In this document: piece after piece, positions 1 to 5,675 of the stretch
Position numbering within the stretch: position 1 is the first letter of the stretch
Layout of the letters: every line of letters starts with the position of its first letter
DNA from: Candidatus Poseidoniaceae archaeon
Lineage (GTDB): Archaea; Thermoplasmatota; Poseidoniia; Poseidoniales; Poseidoniaceae
NCBI GenBank assembly: GCA_013330015.1
Contig: DUJC01000160.1
Span: 1 to 8,617 of the forward strand
Length of the DNA: 8,617 nt
Reading direction: 5' to 3'
Position numbers and translations under genes: made by a program
Notes under the pieces: generated by a model
The model's database searches: none
What the model was told of the DNA's origin: nothing
The model's input: the letters and a program-made list of their open reading frames with translations, nothing else

Positions 1-20
1 TTCGAGCCCCACAATCGGCG
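1..20 (+). tRNA. 3' end of a tRNA, cut by the window edge
   Basis: The first 20 bases fit the last part of a tRNA. TTCGAGC (1-7) reads as a canonical seven-base T-loop (T54 T55 C56 G57 A58). CCCAC (8-12) is the 3' side of the T-stem, AATCGGC (13-19) the 3' side of the acceptor stem, and G20 the discriminator base. No CCA follows (21-23 is TAA), as is common in archaea. The fit predicts GTGGG immediately before the window and GCCGATT as the tRNA 5' end. The amino acid cannot be read because the anticodon lies outside; G73 would suit Asn, Asp or Ser, among others. Confidence is limited because no stem can be paired inside the window. Confidence 0.6.
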
Positions 21-54
21 TAATTCAACAACCCAACCAATGAAAGGTGAAACC

Positions 55-204
55 ATGGTTTCTGAAACAGTTCTAGGCGTTCTGTTCTGTTTCTTTCTAC
101 CGCTTGCTGTTGCAGCACGCTTTTGGCATTGGTATACATTTTTCAAACGTGGGCAAAAAATCAAGATGATTCAAGCAATGCAAAGCGAGCAAAACGATGA
201 CTGA
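55..204 (+). CDS. Putative 49-residue single-pass membrane microprotein
   Basis: A short open frame begins at ATG 55, four bases after GGTGA (46-50), a good archaeal Shine-Dalgarno site, and stops at TGA 202-204. Residues about 5-22 form one hydrophobic stretch rich in Leu, Val, Phe and Ala. An aromatic/basic junction (RFWHWY, then FFKRGQK) follows, and a polar tail ends NDD. This would suit a single transmembrane helix with a short cytoplasmic tail. The frame is open back to the window edge, and an in-frame ATG lies at 40, but the ribosome binding site favours 55. It starts 35 nt after the tRNA and ends 4 nt before the convergent guaAB stop, filling the gap neatly. I recognise no family. Its small size means a chance frame remains possible. 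Confidence 0.45.
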   Translation: MVSETVLGVLFCFFLPLAVAARFWHWYTFFKRGQKIKMIQAMQSEQNDD

Positions 205-208
205 CGCC

Positions 209-1156
209 TTACTCCCACTCAATCGTACCTGGTGGTTTGTGGGTAATGTCGTAGACAACTCGGTTGACAGCACCCTTGACCGTGTTGGTGATTCGCGTAC
301 TGATCTTTTGTAGAATACTATGAGGAATTTCCGAATATCGGGCCGACATACCATCCATGCTTCGTACTGCTCTGACAACGATGGTCTCGCCATATGCTCG
401 TACATCGCCATGTACACCTACTGAACGAACGGGAAGAAGCGCTGCAAAGTATTGCCACGGCAATTCCATTTCTCCAGCTTCTGCACCGGCCTCGAATTCT
501 TCCTCAACAATTGCACAAGCCTCGCGAACGACCTCGACACGTTCTGGAGTCAATTCTCCGAGTGTTCGAACCGCAAGACCAGGGCCTGGGAATGGTTGTC
601 GCTCTGCGACAATGATATCCAATTCTCGAGCGAGTTCACGAACTTCGTCCTTGTACAACTCACGGAGCGGTTCGACAACTTCGAGCGTCATGTCTTCTGG
701 CAAGCCACCCACATTGTGATGCGATTTGATGGTATCACGAACGCCACCACCTGACTCAATCCAGTCTGGTGCAATCGTTCCCTGTACGAGGTATTTTGCA
801 CCACATTTCTTCTGCTCATCCTCAAAAATTCGGATAAACAGTTCACCGATAACCTTGCGCTTTTGCTCGGGTTCAGTAACGCCTTGAAGTGCCTCGAAGT
901 AGCGGTCTGCTGCTTTCACAGTAATCAGATTGATACCTTGCTCAGCGAGCATGGCCTCAATTTCTTCAGTCTCGTTCTTGCGCATGAAGCCTGTATCAAC
1001 GTAGACGCAATGAAGGAGGTCTCCAACAGCCTTGTTGGCAATGACAGCTGCAACGGTTGAATCCACGCCGCCTGAACACGCAATGATAGCAACATCGTCG
1101 ATGGTCGCTTTCATTTGCTGAATCGATTCTTCGATAAATTCAGGCGCATCGAACAT
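209..1156 (-). CDS. guaAB: GMP synthase (glutamine-hydrolysing), ATP-pyrophosphatase subunit B
   Basis: This enzyme adenylylates XMP and aminates it to GMP, the last step of guanine nucleotide synthesis; it acts in the cytoplasm. Its 315 residues cover the N-type ATP pyrophosphatase and dimerisation domains but no glutamine amidotransferase domain. This matches the archaeal two-subunit enzyme, whose glutaminase subunit is a separate gene not seen here. Visible marks are the PP-loop SGGVDST (residues 28-34), VDTGFMRKNE just after residue 50, QGTIAPDWIE, KSHHNVGGLP, the substrate motif RQPFPGPGLA, and the family-typical C-terminus THKPPGTIEWE. The ATG lies 1 nt after the purE stop (TGA, G, ATG), implying co-transcription and probable translational coupling. 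The TAA stop faces the microprotein gene. The assignment is secure. Confidence 0.96.
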   Translation of the reverse strand: MFDAPEFIEESIQQMKATIDDVAIIACSGGVDSTVAAVIANKAVGDLLHCVYVDTGFMRKNETEEIEAMLAEQGINLITVKAADRYFEALQGVTEPEQKRKVIGELFIRIFEDEQKKCGAKYLVQGTIAPDWIESGGGVRDTIKSHHNVGGLPEDMTLEVVEPLRELYKDEVRELARELDIIVAERQPFPGPGLAVRTLGELTPERVEVVREACAIVEEEFEAGAEAGEMELPWQYFAALLPVRSVGVHGDVRAYGETIVVRAVRSMDGMSARYSEIPHSILQKISTRITNTVKGAVNRVVYDITHKPPGTIEWE

Positions 1157-1157
1157 C

Positions 1158-1637
1158 TCAAGCCCCGCCGTTCACTTCTCGATCCATTTGGAGGACGCGC
1201 TCAATTTGGTCGAGTTTATCTTGAACGAGGCGTTGTGCCATATCATCGTTGACAAGTGCGAGCATTTGTACTGCAAGGTGACCTGCATTGTCACCACGAT
1301 CGACACCTACGGTTGCTGCTGGAACACCCGGTGGCAATTGAACGATGGATAGAAGAGAATCAAATGGAACACGGCCACCGCAAGGAACACCTATGACCGG
1401 CTTAGTTGTCAATGCTGCAACTGCACCCGGTAGTGCCGCTGCAAGACCAGCCATTGCGATGAAGACCTTGCATCCATCTTCTTCTGCTTTGTGAATAATG
1501 TCTTCAACGAATTTAGGAGAGCGGTGCGCAGATGCTACACGCAGTTGGTAGTTTACGCCAAATTTGTCAAGCACCTTTGTGCACTTTTCAGCAATCGGCA
1601 TGTCAGACTTCGAACCAAGTAAGATAGATACATCCAT
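1158..1637 (-). CDS. purE: PurE-type 5-(carboxyamino)imidazole ribonucleotide mutase / AIR carboxylase
   Basis: PurE makes 4-carboxy-5-aminoimidazole ribonucleotide in de novo purine synthesis, either by moving CO2 on N5-CAIR (class I) or by direct carboxylation of AIR (class II). At 159 residues it has the usual single-domain length. It shows the phosphate-binding GSKSDM (8-13), SAHRSP (36-41) with the catalytic-type His38, and VQLPPGVPAATV (99-110). In the family motif AG.AAHLPG the His is Ala here (AGLAAALPG, 63-71, Ala68), and the next loop reads CGGRVPF instead of the usual V..S.L.G, so which reaction it performs is uncertain. The ATG at 1637 is the only good start: an in-frame stop lies 30 nt upstream. 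No Shine-Dalgarno site is visible, but an A-rich box sits 20 nt before the ATG, suiting a leaderless message. It is followed at once by guaAB. Confidence 0.93.
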   Translation of the reverse strand: MDVSILLGSKSDMPIAEKCTKVLDKFGVNYQLRVASAHRSPKFVEDIIHKAEEDGCKVFIAMAGLAAALPGAVAALTTKPVIGVPCGGRVPFDSLLSIVQLPPGVPAATVGVDRGDNAGHLAVQMLALVNDDMAQRLVQDKLDQIERVLQMDREVNGGA

Positions 1638-1657
1638 GTCTATTTCGCATCGCGGGT

Positions 1658-1666
1658 AGTTCTTTT
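1658..1666 (-). promoter_or_regulatory. Candidate TATA-like box before purE
   Basis: On the - strand AAAAGAACT ends 20 nt before the purE ATG, so its centre is about 25 nt upstream. That is where an archaeal TATA box would sit if transcription began at or next to the start codon. The same nine bases occur 19 nt before the next upstream gene (2311-2319). purE has no visible Shine-Dalgarno site, which fits a leaderless transcript. The box is not a strong TATA consensus, and the gap to the preceding gene is only 39 nt, so purE could also be read from upstream. Confidence 0.35.
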
Positions 1667-1676
1667 AGATGACCCC

Positions 1677-2291
1677 TCACTCTTCTTCAACCAAAAAATG
1701 CTCGAGATTGAAAATCTGGTCTGAAAAAACATCAAGATGCAGCCAACATCCATCGTCTTCAAATTCACAATACATGACGGCTAGCTGCTGTTTTGTCCGG
1801 GAAAGTGCCATCAGACCATTGGTTGGTTTTGCATTCATGACCTTCCAATGATTCAACCGAGATGGGTCCAGTTGGAGGTAGGTTTTCACATCCCATTCTC
1901 TCCGAAATTGAACTCCGAAACCAGCAGAGGTTTTCTCAGCAACTCGATACGTCGTGAAAAATAAGCCAAAACAAAACCCGAGGGCAATCCAATTCGAGAT
2001 CTGATCGATAAATACGGTAACAACAGATGCAACGAAGAGGACTACGCTCAGATGAACGCCACGATGCAAAACAAGGACTCTACGTTGTGAGAATGTTGAG
2101 AACAAAGCCAAACTGAGTAATAGATTTGAGACAAGAATCAACCAAGGTACGAATGCCGTGTGCTTTCCTGAGAGGAGCATAAGGATCGGAAACGCCATCG
2201 TTAACAGAGATCCTGCCATTGTAAAGAGTGGCGTAATCATGATTGCCTTCTCTTCGGAAGGATACCATCCGCCAACGAACAGTCCAACCAT
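1677..2291 (-). CDS. Uncharacterised membrane protein, about four helices plus a soluble C-terminal domain
   Basis: This encodes 204 residues of no family I recognise. Hydrophobic segments lie at about residues 17-40, 46-66, 79-95 and 99-115, giving four probable membrane helices. A soluble tail of about 90 residues, rich in Trp, Asp and Glu, ends in VEEE. The ATG at 2291 is the first start after an in-frame stop 15 nt upstream, and a purine-rich GGAAGGGAT precedes it. An ATG at residue 18 would trim the N-terminus to the first helix. It lies 39 nt upstream of purE on the same strand and is divergent, with 81 nt between starts, from another small membrane protein at 2373. Position suggests co-expression with the purine genes, but nothing in the sequence shows a purine-related role, such as transport. 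Confidence 0.75.
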   Translation of the reverse strand: MVGLFVGGWYPSEEKAIMITPLFTMAGSLLTMAFPILMLLSGKHTAFVPWLILVSNLLLSLALFSTFSQRRVLVLHRGVHLSVVLFVASVVTVFIDQISNWIALGFCFGLFFTTYRVAEKTSAGFGVQFRREWDVKTYLQLDPSRLNHWKVMNAKPTNGLMALSRTKQQLAVMYCEFEDDGCWLHLDVFSDQIFNLEHFLVEEE

Positions 2292-2310
2292 ATCCCTTCC
2301 AGTTCAACCG

Positions 2311-2319
2311 AGTTCTTTT
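2311..2319 (-). promoter_or_regulatory. Candidate TATA-like box before the four-helix membrane protein
   Basis: The - strand carries AAAAGAACT, identical to the box before purE, ending 19 nt before the ATG at 2291. The matching sequence and nearly matching distance at two consecutive - strand genes make a promoter element more likely than either copy alone. It lies in the 81-nt gap shared with the divergent + strand gene. Confidence 0.35.
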
Positions 2320-2343
2320 GTCTGTTGGATATCGGCGATGTTG

Positions 2344-2350
2344 TTATATT
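2344..2350 (+). promoter_or_regulatory. Candidate TATA box for the leaderless + strand membrane gene
   Basis: TTATATT is centred 26 nt before ATG 2373, the expected distance for an archaeal TATA box when transcription starts at the initiation codon. No Shine-Dalgarno site precedes that ATG, which supports leaderless initiation. It also supports 2373 over the longer TTG start at 2325, which would place this box inside the coding region. Confidence 0.4.
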
Positions 2351-2372
2351 CTCGAGATTTTTTGCTATGATA

Positions 2373-2747
2373 ATGGAGCAGGTCTATCGTTGTGACTCTG
2401 ATTCTTTTTTTGCTCGTTTGGGAGAACACCGGGAGTTGCAGGTGATTCACCGCGGGCAAGAAGCCCAGGTTTATCGTGGACTGCTTCAGTTTGTTCGCAT
2501 TAACTACCATGAAATTGGTGATGAACTCTTGGTTCGTTTCCGTCCAAGCATTACACTCATCGGATTGATGATGCTCTCGTCTATCTTGGTTGCGACCGCC
2601 TTTGTTGCCCCATGGTGGTGGCTCCTTGTCGAAGTTGTTCTCCTGTCGATGGCACTGATCATCAATTCGTCTCAATTGACGTGGGAATTGCTGCAGTTCA
2701 CGCAGGAACCCATCACGCTTCGAGGTCAATCATCATCGAATGGGTGA
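2373..2747 (+). CDS. Uncharacterised small membrane protein with two helices
   Basis: The predicted product has 124 residues. An N-terminal soluble part of about 57 residues contains HRELQVIHRGQEAQVYRG. Two closely spaced hydrophobic segments follow (about 58-78, then PWWWLLVEVVLLSMALII at about 80-97), and then a short polar tail. I recognise no family. I chose ATG 2373 because a TATA-like box lies 26 nt upstream; ATG 2367 and TTG 2325 are in frame and also possible. The opposite frame over this stretch gives a polar, low-complexity sequence that looks like a shadow. The gene is divergent from the four-helix membrane protein, and its last 22 nt overlap the end of gcvPB tail to tail, so transcription of the two converges. 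Real coding is likely but not certain. Confidence 0.6.
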   Translation: MEQVYRCDSDSFFARLGEHRELQVIHRGQEAQVYRGLLQFVRINYHEIGDELLVRFRPSITLIGLMMLSSILVATAFVAPWWWLLVEVVLLSMALIINSSQLTWELLQFTQEPITLRGQSSSNG

Positions 2748-4225
2748 CGCAGGCAGAGGTTGCGAGCTGCATATACCTCATCCACACGACGGACTGGTGT
2801 GGTGGTTGGAGCGTTATGCAACGTCTCTGCATCGAGTTGGAGAACCTTGCAGAAGTCTCTTGCAAAGGTATCGAGCGTTTCTTTCGACTCTGTCTCTGTT
2901 GGTTCAATCATCATACATTCTGGAACGACGAGTGGGAAGTACACCGTTGGAGCCATGTAGCCCATATCGAGAAGTCCCTTGGCAACATCCATTGCTGAGA
3001 TTCCCAAGGACTCTTTTGCAGGTCCTAGTGAAAGTGTGAACTCATGCTTCGCAACAATGGTGTCTGCACCATCAACGAAGAGGTGATCGACACCTGCAGC
3101 TTTGGCTTCTCGATGAATGGCATGACGAAGGTAGTTAGCGTTCAAGACCGCATGTTCCGACATGGTGCGTAGTTCCTTACCGTACCGTCGATAATAAGCC
3201 CAGCATCGAAGGACTGCGCCTGCATTGCCGTGCCATTGTTGCACCTTACCAATAGTGTGTTCTGGGGTGTGCCATGTGTACCAGTGGTCGTCGACACACT
3301 GCTTCTTCTCGTCGTCCGTAGGAGCACGACGAGCGACGATTGGAGAAGGCAGGAATGGAGCAAGATGCTCTTTGACTCCGATTGGCCCAGACCCTGGACC
3401 ACCTCCACCGTGAGGCTGACTGAAGGTCTTGTGAAGATTGTAGTGAACAGCATCAAAGCCCATCAAACCTGGACTTGTGCGTCCAAGAATGGCGTTAAAG
3501 TTCGCACCGTCGTAATACATCAATCCTCCAACTTCGTGAACAATGGAAGAGGCTTCTGCAATATCCTGCTCAAACAGTCCAAGAGTATTTGGATTGGTGA
3601 TCATCATCGCAGCAGTGTCATCGCCAACAACAGCACGCAAAGCGGACAAGTCGATGCGTCCATCTTCTTGGCTCGGGATTTCAATGATCTCAAACCCAGC
3701 CATGGCAGCACTTGCAGGGTTGGTCCCGTGTGCAGAATCAGGAACGATGACCTTGGTTCGATGGTGTTCGCCCCTGTGACGGAAGTACTCTTGGAAGCAT
3801 CGAACTGCCGTGAATTCACCCTGAGCACCAGCAACAGGTTGCAACGTAACCGCATCCATTCCAGCACAAATAGCGAGCATATCTTGCATTTCGTAATAGA
3901 TTGAGAGCAACCCTTGCAACTGATGTTCTGGTTGGTGGGGATGGATGTCTGCAATTCCTGGAAGTTGAGCTACAACTTCGTTGACACGCGGATTGTGCTT
4001 CATCGTGCAGGAACCCAGGGGATAGAATCCTGTATCAATTCCAAAGTTTCGTTTTGAAAGCCACGTATAGTGACGGACCATTTCGGGTTCGGATAAGCGA
4101 GGCCAACGTGGTAGTTGCTTGCGCACCATGTTACTCGGTAAATCAAGTTCAGTAGCAGGTAACATCGGTGATGGCTGAGCATAGCCCTTTCCTTCTGCAC
4201 CAAAGTGTTCAAACAGTCGGCTCAA
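2726..4225 (-). CDS. gcvPB: Glycine dehydrogenase (decarboxylating) subunit 2, P-protein C-terminal half
   Basis: With GcvPA it forms the PLP-dependent P-protein, which decarboxylates glycine and passes the aminomethyl group to the lipoyl arm of H-protein. From the chosen start it has 499 residues, normal for the split subunit. Visible marks are GFYPLGSCTMKHNP (66-79), the SAHGTNPAS cofactor region (164-172), YYDGANFNAI, and the PLP-binding Lys266 in NLHKTFSQPHGGGGPGSGP. The frame opens at TTG 4258, but I prefer TTG 4225: the near-perfect Shine-Dalgarno GGAGGTGA (4237-4230) ends 4 nt before it, and the start overlaps the gcvPA stop as TTGA. Starting at 4258 would put that site inside the gene. 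The 3' end overlaps the convergent small membrane gene by 22 nt. The family call is secure; the start is probable. Confidence 0.96.
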   Translation of the reverse strand: MSRLFEHFGAEGKGYAQPSPMLPATELDLPSNMVRKQLPRWPRLSEPEMVRHYTWLSKRNFGIDTGFYPLGSCTMKHNPRVNEVVAQLPGIADIHPHQPEHQLQGLLSIYYEMQDMLAICAGMDAVTLQPVAGAQGEFTAVRCFQEYFRHRGEHHRTKVIVPDSAHGTNPASAAMAGFEIIEIPSQEDGRIDLSALRAVVGDDTAAMMITNPNTLGLFEQDIAEASSIVHEVGGLMYYDGANFNAILGRTSPGLMGFDAVHYNLHKTFSQPHGGGGPGSGPIGVKEHLAPFLPSPIVARRAPTDDEKKQCVDDHWYTWHTPEHTIGKVQQWHGNAGAVLRCWAYYRRYGKELRTMSEHAVLNANYLRHAIHREAKAAGVDHLFVDGADTIVAKHEFTLSLGPAKESLGISAMDVAKGLLDMGYMAPTVYFPLVVPECMMIEPTETESKETLDTFARDFCKVLQLDAETLHNAPTTTPVRRVDEVYAARNLCLRHPFDDD

Positions 4226-5592
4226 GCACTCACCTCCTGGGCCCAAGCTCGAAGGCAATCAACCAATCGATCAAGATCTCTTTGGCTGGTCTGATCTGTC
4301 ACCGTGACCAACATTTGGTTCGTTTTCTCAGCATACCAATTGGATACATCGAATCCACCCACAACACCGTTCGCCTCAAGATAAGCCAAGCATGCTGAGG
4401 TCGAAGCAGGTAATTCGACGACGAACTCGTTGAAATGGGACTGGCCATCGTACGGAAGTGTCACGCCCTCTACACCAGCAAGTTGGCGTTTGAGCTGCGT
4501 GCAAGCCGCCATGTTTCGAACTGCGAGTTGTTCCAGTCCTTCGGGACCTAGAAGCGACATGTGCATGGCGCCCATGAGCGCTATGAGTGTCTCGTTTGTG
4601 CAAATGTTGGATGTTGCACGATGTCGGCGGATGTGTTGTTCACGTGTGGAGAGCGTCAGGCAGTAGGCCTCTTTCCCATCAACATCGATGCTTCTGCCAA
4701 CGATCCGACCTGGCATGAGTCGTAGGTAGGGCTGTGTACAACCAAAAATACCGTACACTGGACCTCCGCCAGTGATTGGGCTTCCAAGCGGTTGCCCTTC
4801 ACCAATCACGATATCTGCTCCGTAGTTTCCTGGGGCTTCCAACAACCCAAGCGATACTGGCTGAACACCAACGATCAGGGCTGTTTTGTCTCCAATGATT
4901 TCTTTCAACGACGGGTAACCGCCATCGATGATGCCCAATGGATTTGGTTGTTCAACATACACGGCGCACGATCCTCGTGCACGCTCGACATCGTCGAGAT
5001 TGATGCAGCCATTTTCATCGTGGCGCAGTGTCTCGACCTTGATGCCTGCTCCTTGGCAGTAGTTGTGAATGACAGATACTCGATCGGGTGGCGTTAATTC
5101 AGAGATGTACACTGTGTCTTTTTGTTCTGCTTTGCGAGTGTGAACACGAACAGCACACGTGAGTGCTTCAGCCGCAGCTGTTGATCCATCGTAGAGCGAA
5201 AGATTGGTGATTGGCATAGCAATGAGTTCTGATATAAGCGACTGGAACTCCCACATGGCTTGCAACATACCTTGGGAGACTTCCGGTTGATACGGAGTGT
5301 ACGACGTCAGGAATTCACCACGAGTGACGAGTTGGAAAACACATGATGGTACAAAGTTTCGATACAGTCCTGCCCCGAGAAACGAAGGCTGGTCGCCTAG
5401 GGCGAGATTCGCACCAAGCAGGCGCTTTGCGTCAGCAAGCAACTCCTCTTCGCTTTGAGCATCTGGCAAGGGCAAGTCGCCAACCATTCGCACCGATTCT
5501 GGAACATCTGCAAACAGTGCATCGATGGACGCAACGCCCATCTCCTTCAGCATTTCTTCTTCTCGTCCTAGATTTGGTAATTGGTCAACCAT
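4222..5592 (-). CDS. gcvPA: Glycine dehydrogenase (decarboxylating) subunit 1, P-protein N-terminal half
   Basis: This is the other half of the glycine-cleaving P-protein and works as a complex with GcvPB. From ATG 5592 it has 456 residues, the usual size. Family marks are FLGAGLYRNFVPS (71-83), the hallmark TSYTPYQPEVSQGMLQ (96-111), LSLYDGSTAAAEA (131-143), EQPNPLG, and GEGQPLGSPITGGGP in the C-terminal half. A TTG at 5613 would add seven residues, but the GGAGG at 5605-5601 lies 8 nt before ATG 5592, so I take the ATG. An 83-nt leader separates it from gcvT, in contrast to 10 nt or overlap elsewhere in the block, and the leader can fold around this ribosome binding site. Its stop overlaps the gcvPB start, which should keep the two subunits in balance. 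The assignment is secure. Confidence 0.96.
   Translation of the reverse strand: MVDQLPNLGREEEMLKEMGVASIDALFADVPESVRMVGDLPLPDAQSEEELLADAKRLLGANLALGDQPSFLGAGLYRNFVPSCVFQLVTRGEFLTSYTPYQPEVSQGMLQAMWEFQSLISELIAMPITNLSLYDGSTAAAEALTCAVRVHTRKAEQKDTVYISELTPPDRVSVIHNYCQGAGIKVETLRHDENGCINLDDVERARGSCAVYVEQPNPLGIIDGGYPSLKEIIGDKTALIVGVQPVSLGLLEAPGNYGADIVIGEGQPLGSPITGGGPVYGIFGCTQPYLRLMPGRIVGRSIDVDGKEAYCLTLSTREQHIRRHRATSNICTNETLIALMGAMHMSLLGPEGLEQLAVRNMAACTQLKRQLAGVEGVTLPYDGQSHFNEFVVELPASTSACLAYLEANGVVGGFDVSNWYAEKTNQMLVTVTDQTSQRDLDRLVDCLRAWAQEVSA
4230..4237 (-). promoter_or_regulatory. Strong ribosome binding site that sets the gcvPB start
   Basis: The - strand reads GGAGGTGA, close to a full anti-16S complement for archaea, followed by GTGC and then TTG (4225-4223). 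The T and G of that TTG belong to the gcvPA stop TGA (4224-4222). The site lies inside the last codons of gcvPA and explains how a rare TTG codon can start gcvPB. There is no ATG or in-frame GTG nearby. Confidence 0.75.
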
Positions 5593-5627
5593 GCGACTCG
5601 CCTCCTCAGGCAATCATAACCAGTCGC
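5593..5627 (-). promoter_or_regulatory. Hairpin around the gcvPA ribosome binding site
   Basis: On the - strand GCGACT (5627-5622) can pair with AGTCGC (5598-5593), which abuts the ATG. Inside this, GCCT (5611-5608) pairs with AGGC (5603-5600) around the loop GAGG. The GGAGG ribosome binding site (5605-5601) is thus split between the small loop and the inner stem. The fold could limit or time translation of gcvPA. It does not resemble the bacterial glycine riboswitch, which is much longer. The rest of the 83-nt gap (5628-5675) shows nothing else I can name; a weak TTATGATT at about 5619-5612 could be an internal promoter. Confidence 0.4.
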
Positions 5628-5675
5628 GTAGCGCTCATAATGTTCGTCATTGAACCGTCAAGAAACGTGGGCCGT

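Noticed and set aside
1..54. Microprotein frame extended to the window edge as a truncated larger gene
   Set aside because: The first 20 bases fit a tRNA 3' end, and a ribosome binding site marks ATG 55, so the open frame upstream is probably chance.
2304..2729. A 141-codon - strand frame opposite the small + strand membrane gene
   Set aside because: Its product is polar and rich in Gln, Asn, Arg and His with no motif, while the opposite frame gives clean membrane helices and has a TATA-like box. It looks like a shadow.
3230..3904. A 224-codon + strand frame
   Set aside because: It lies wholly inside gcvPB on the opposite strand, and its translation has no coherent motifs.
5593..5675. Glycine riboswitch before gcvPA
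   Set aside because: The 83-nt gap is too short for known glycine aptamers, and I see no matching core; only the simple hairpin is supported.
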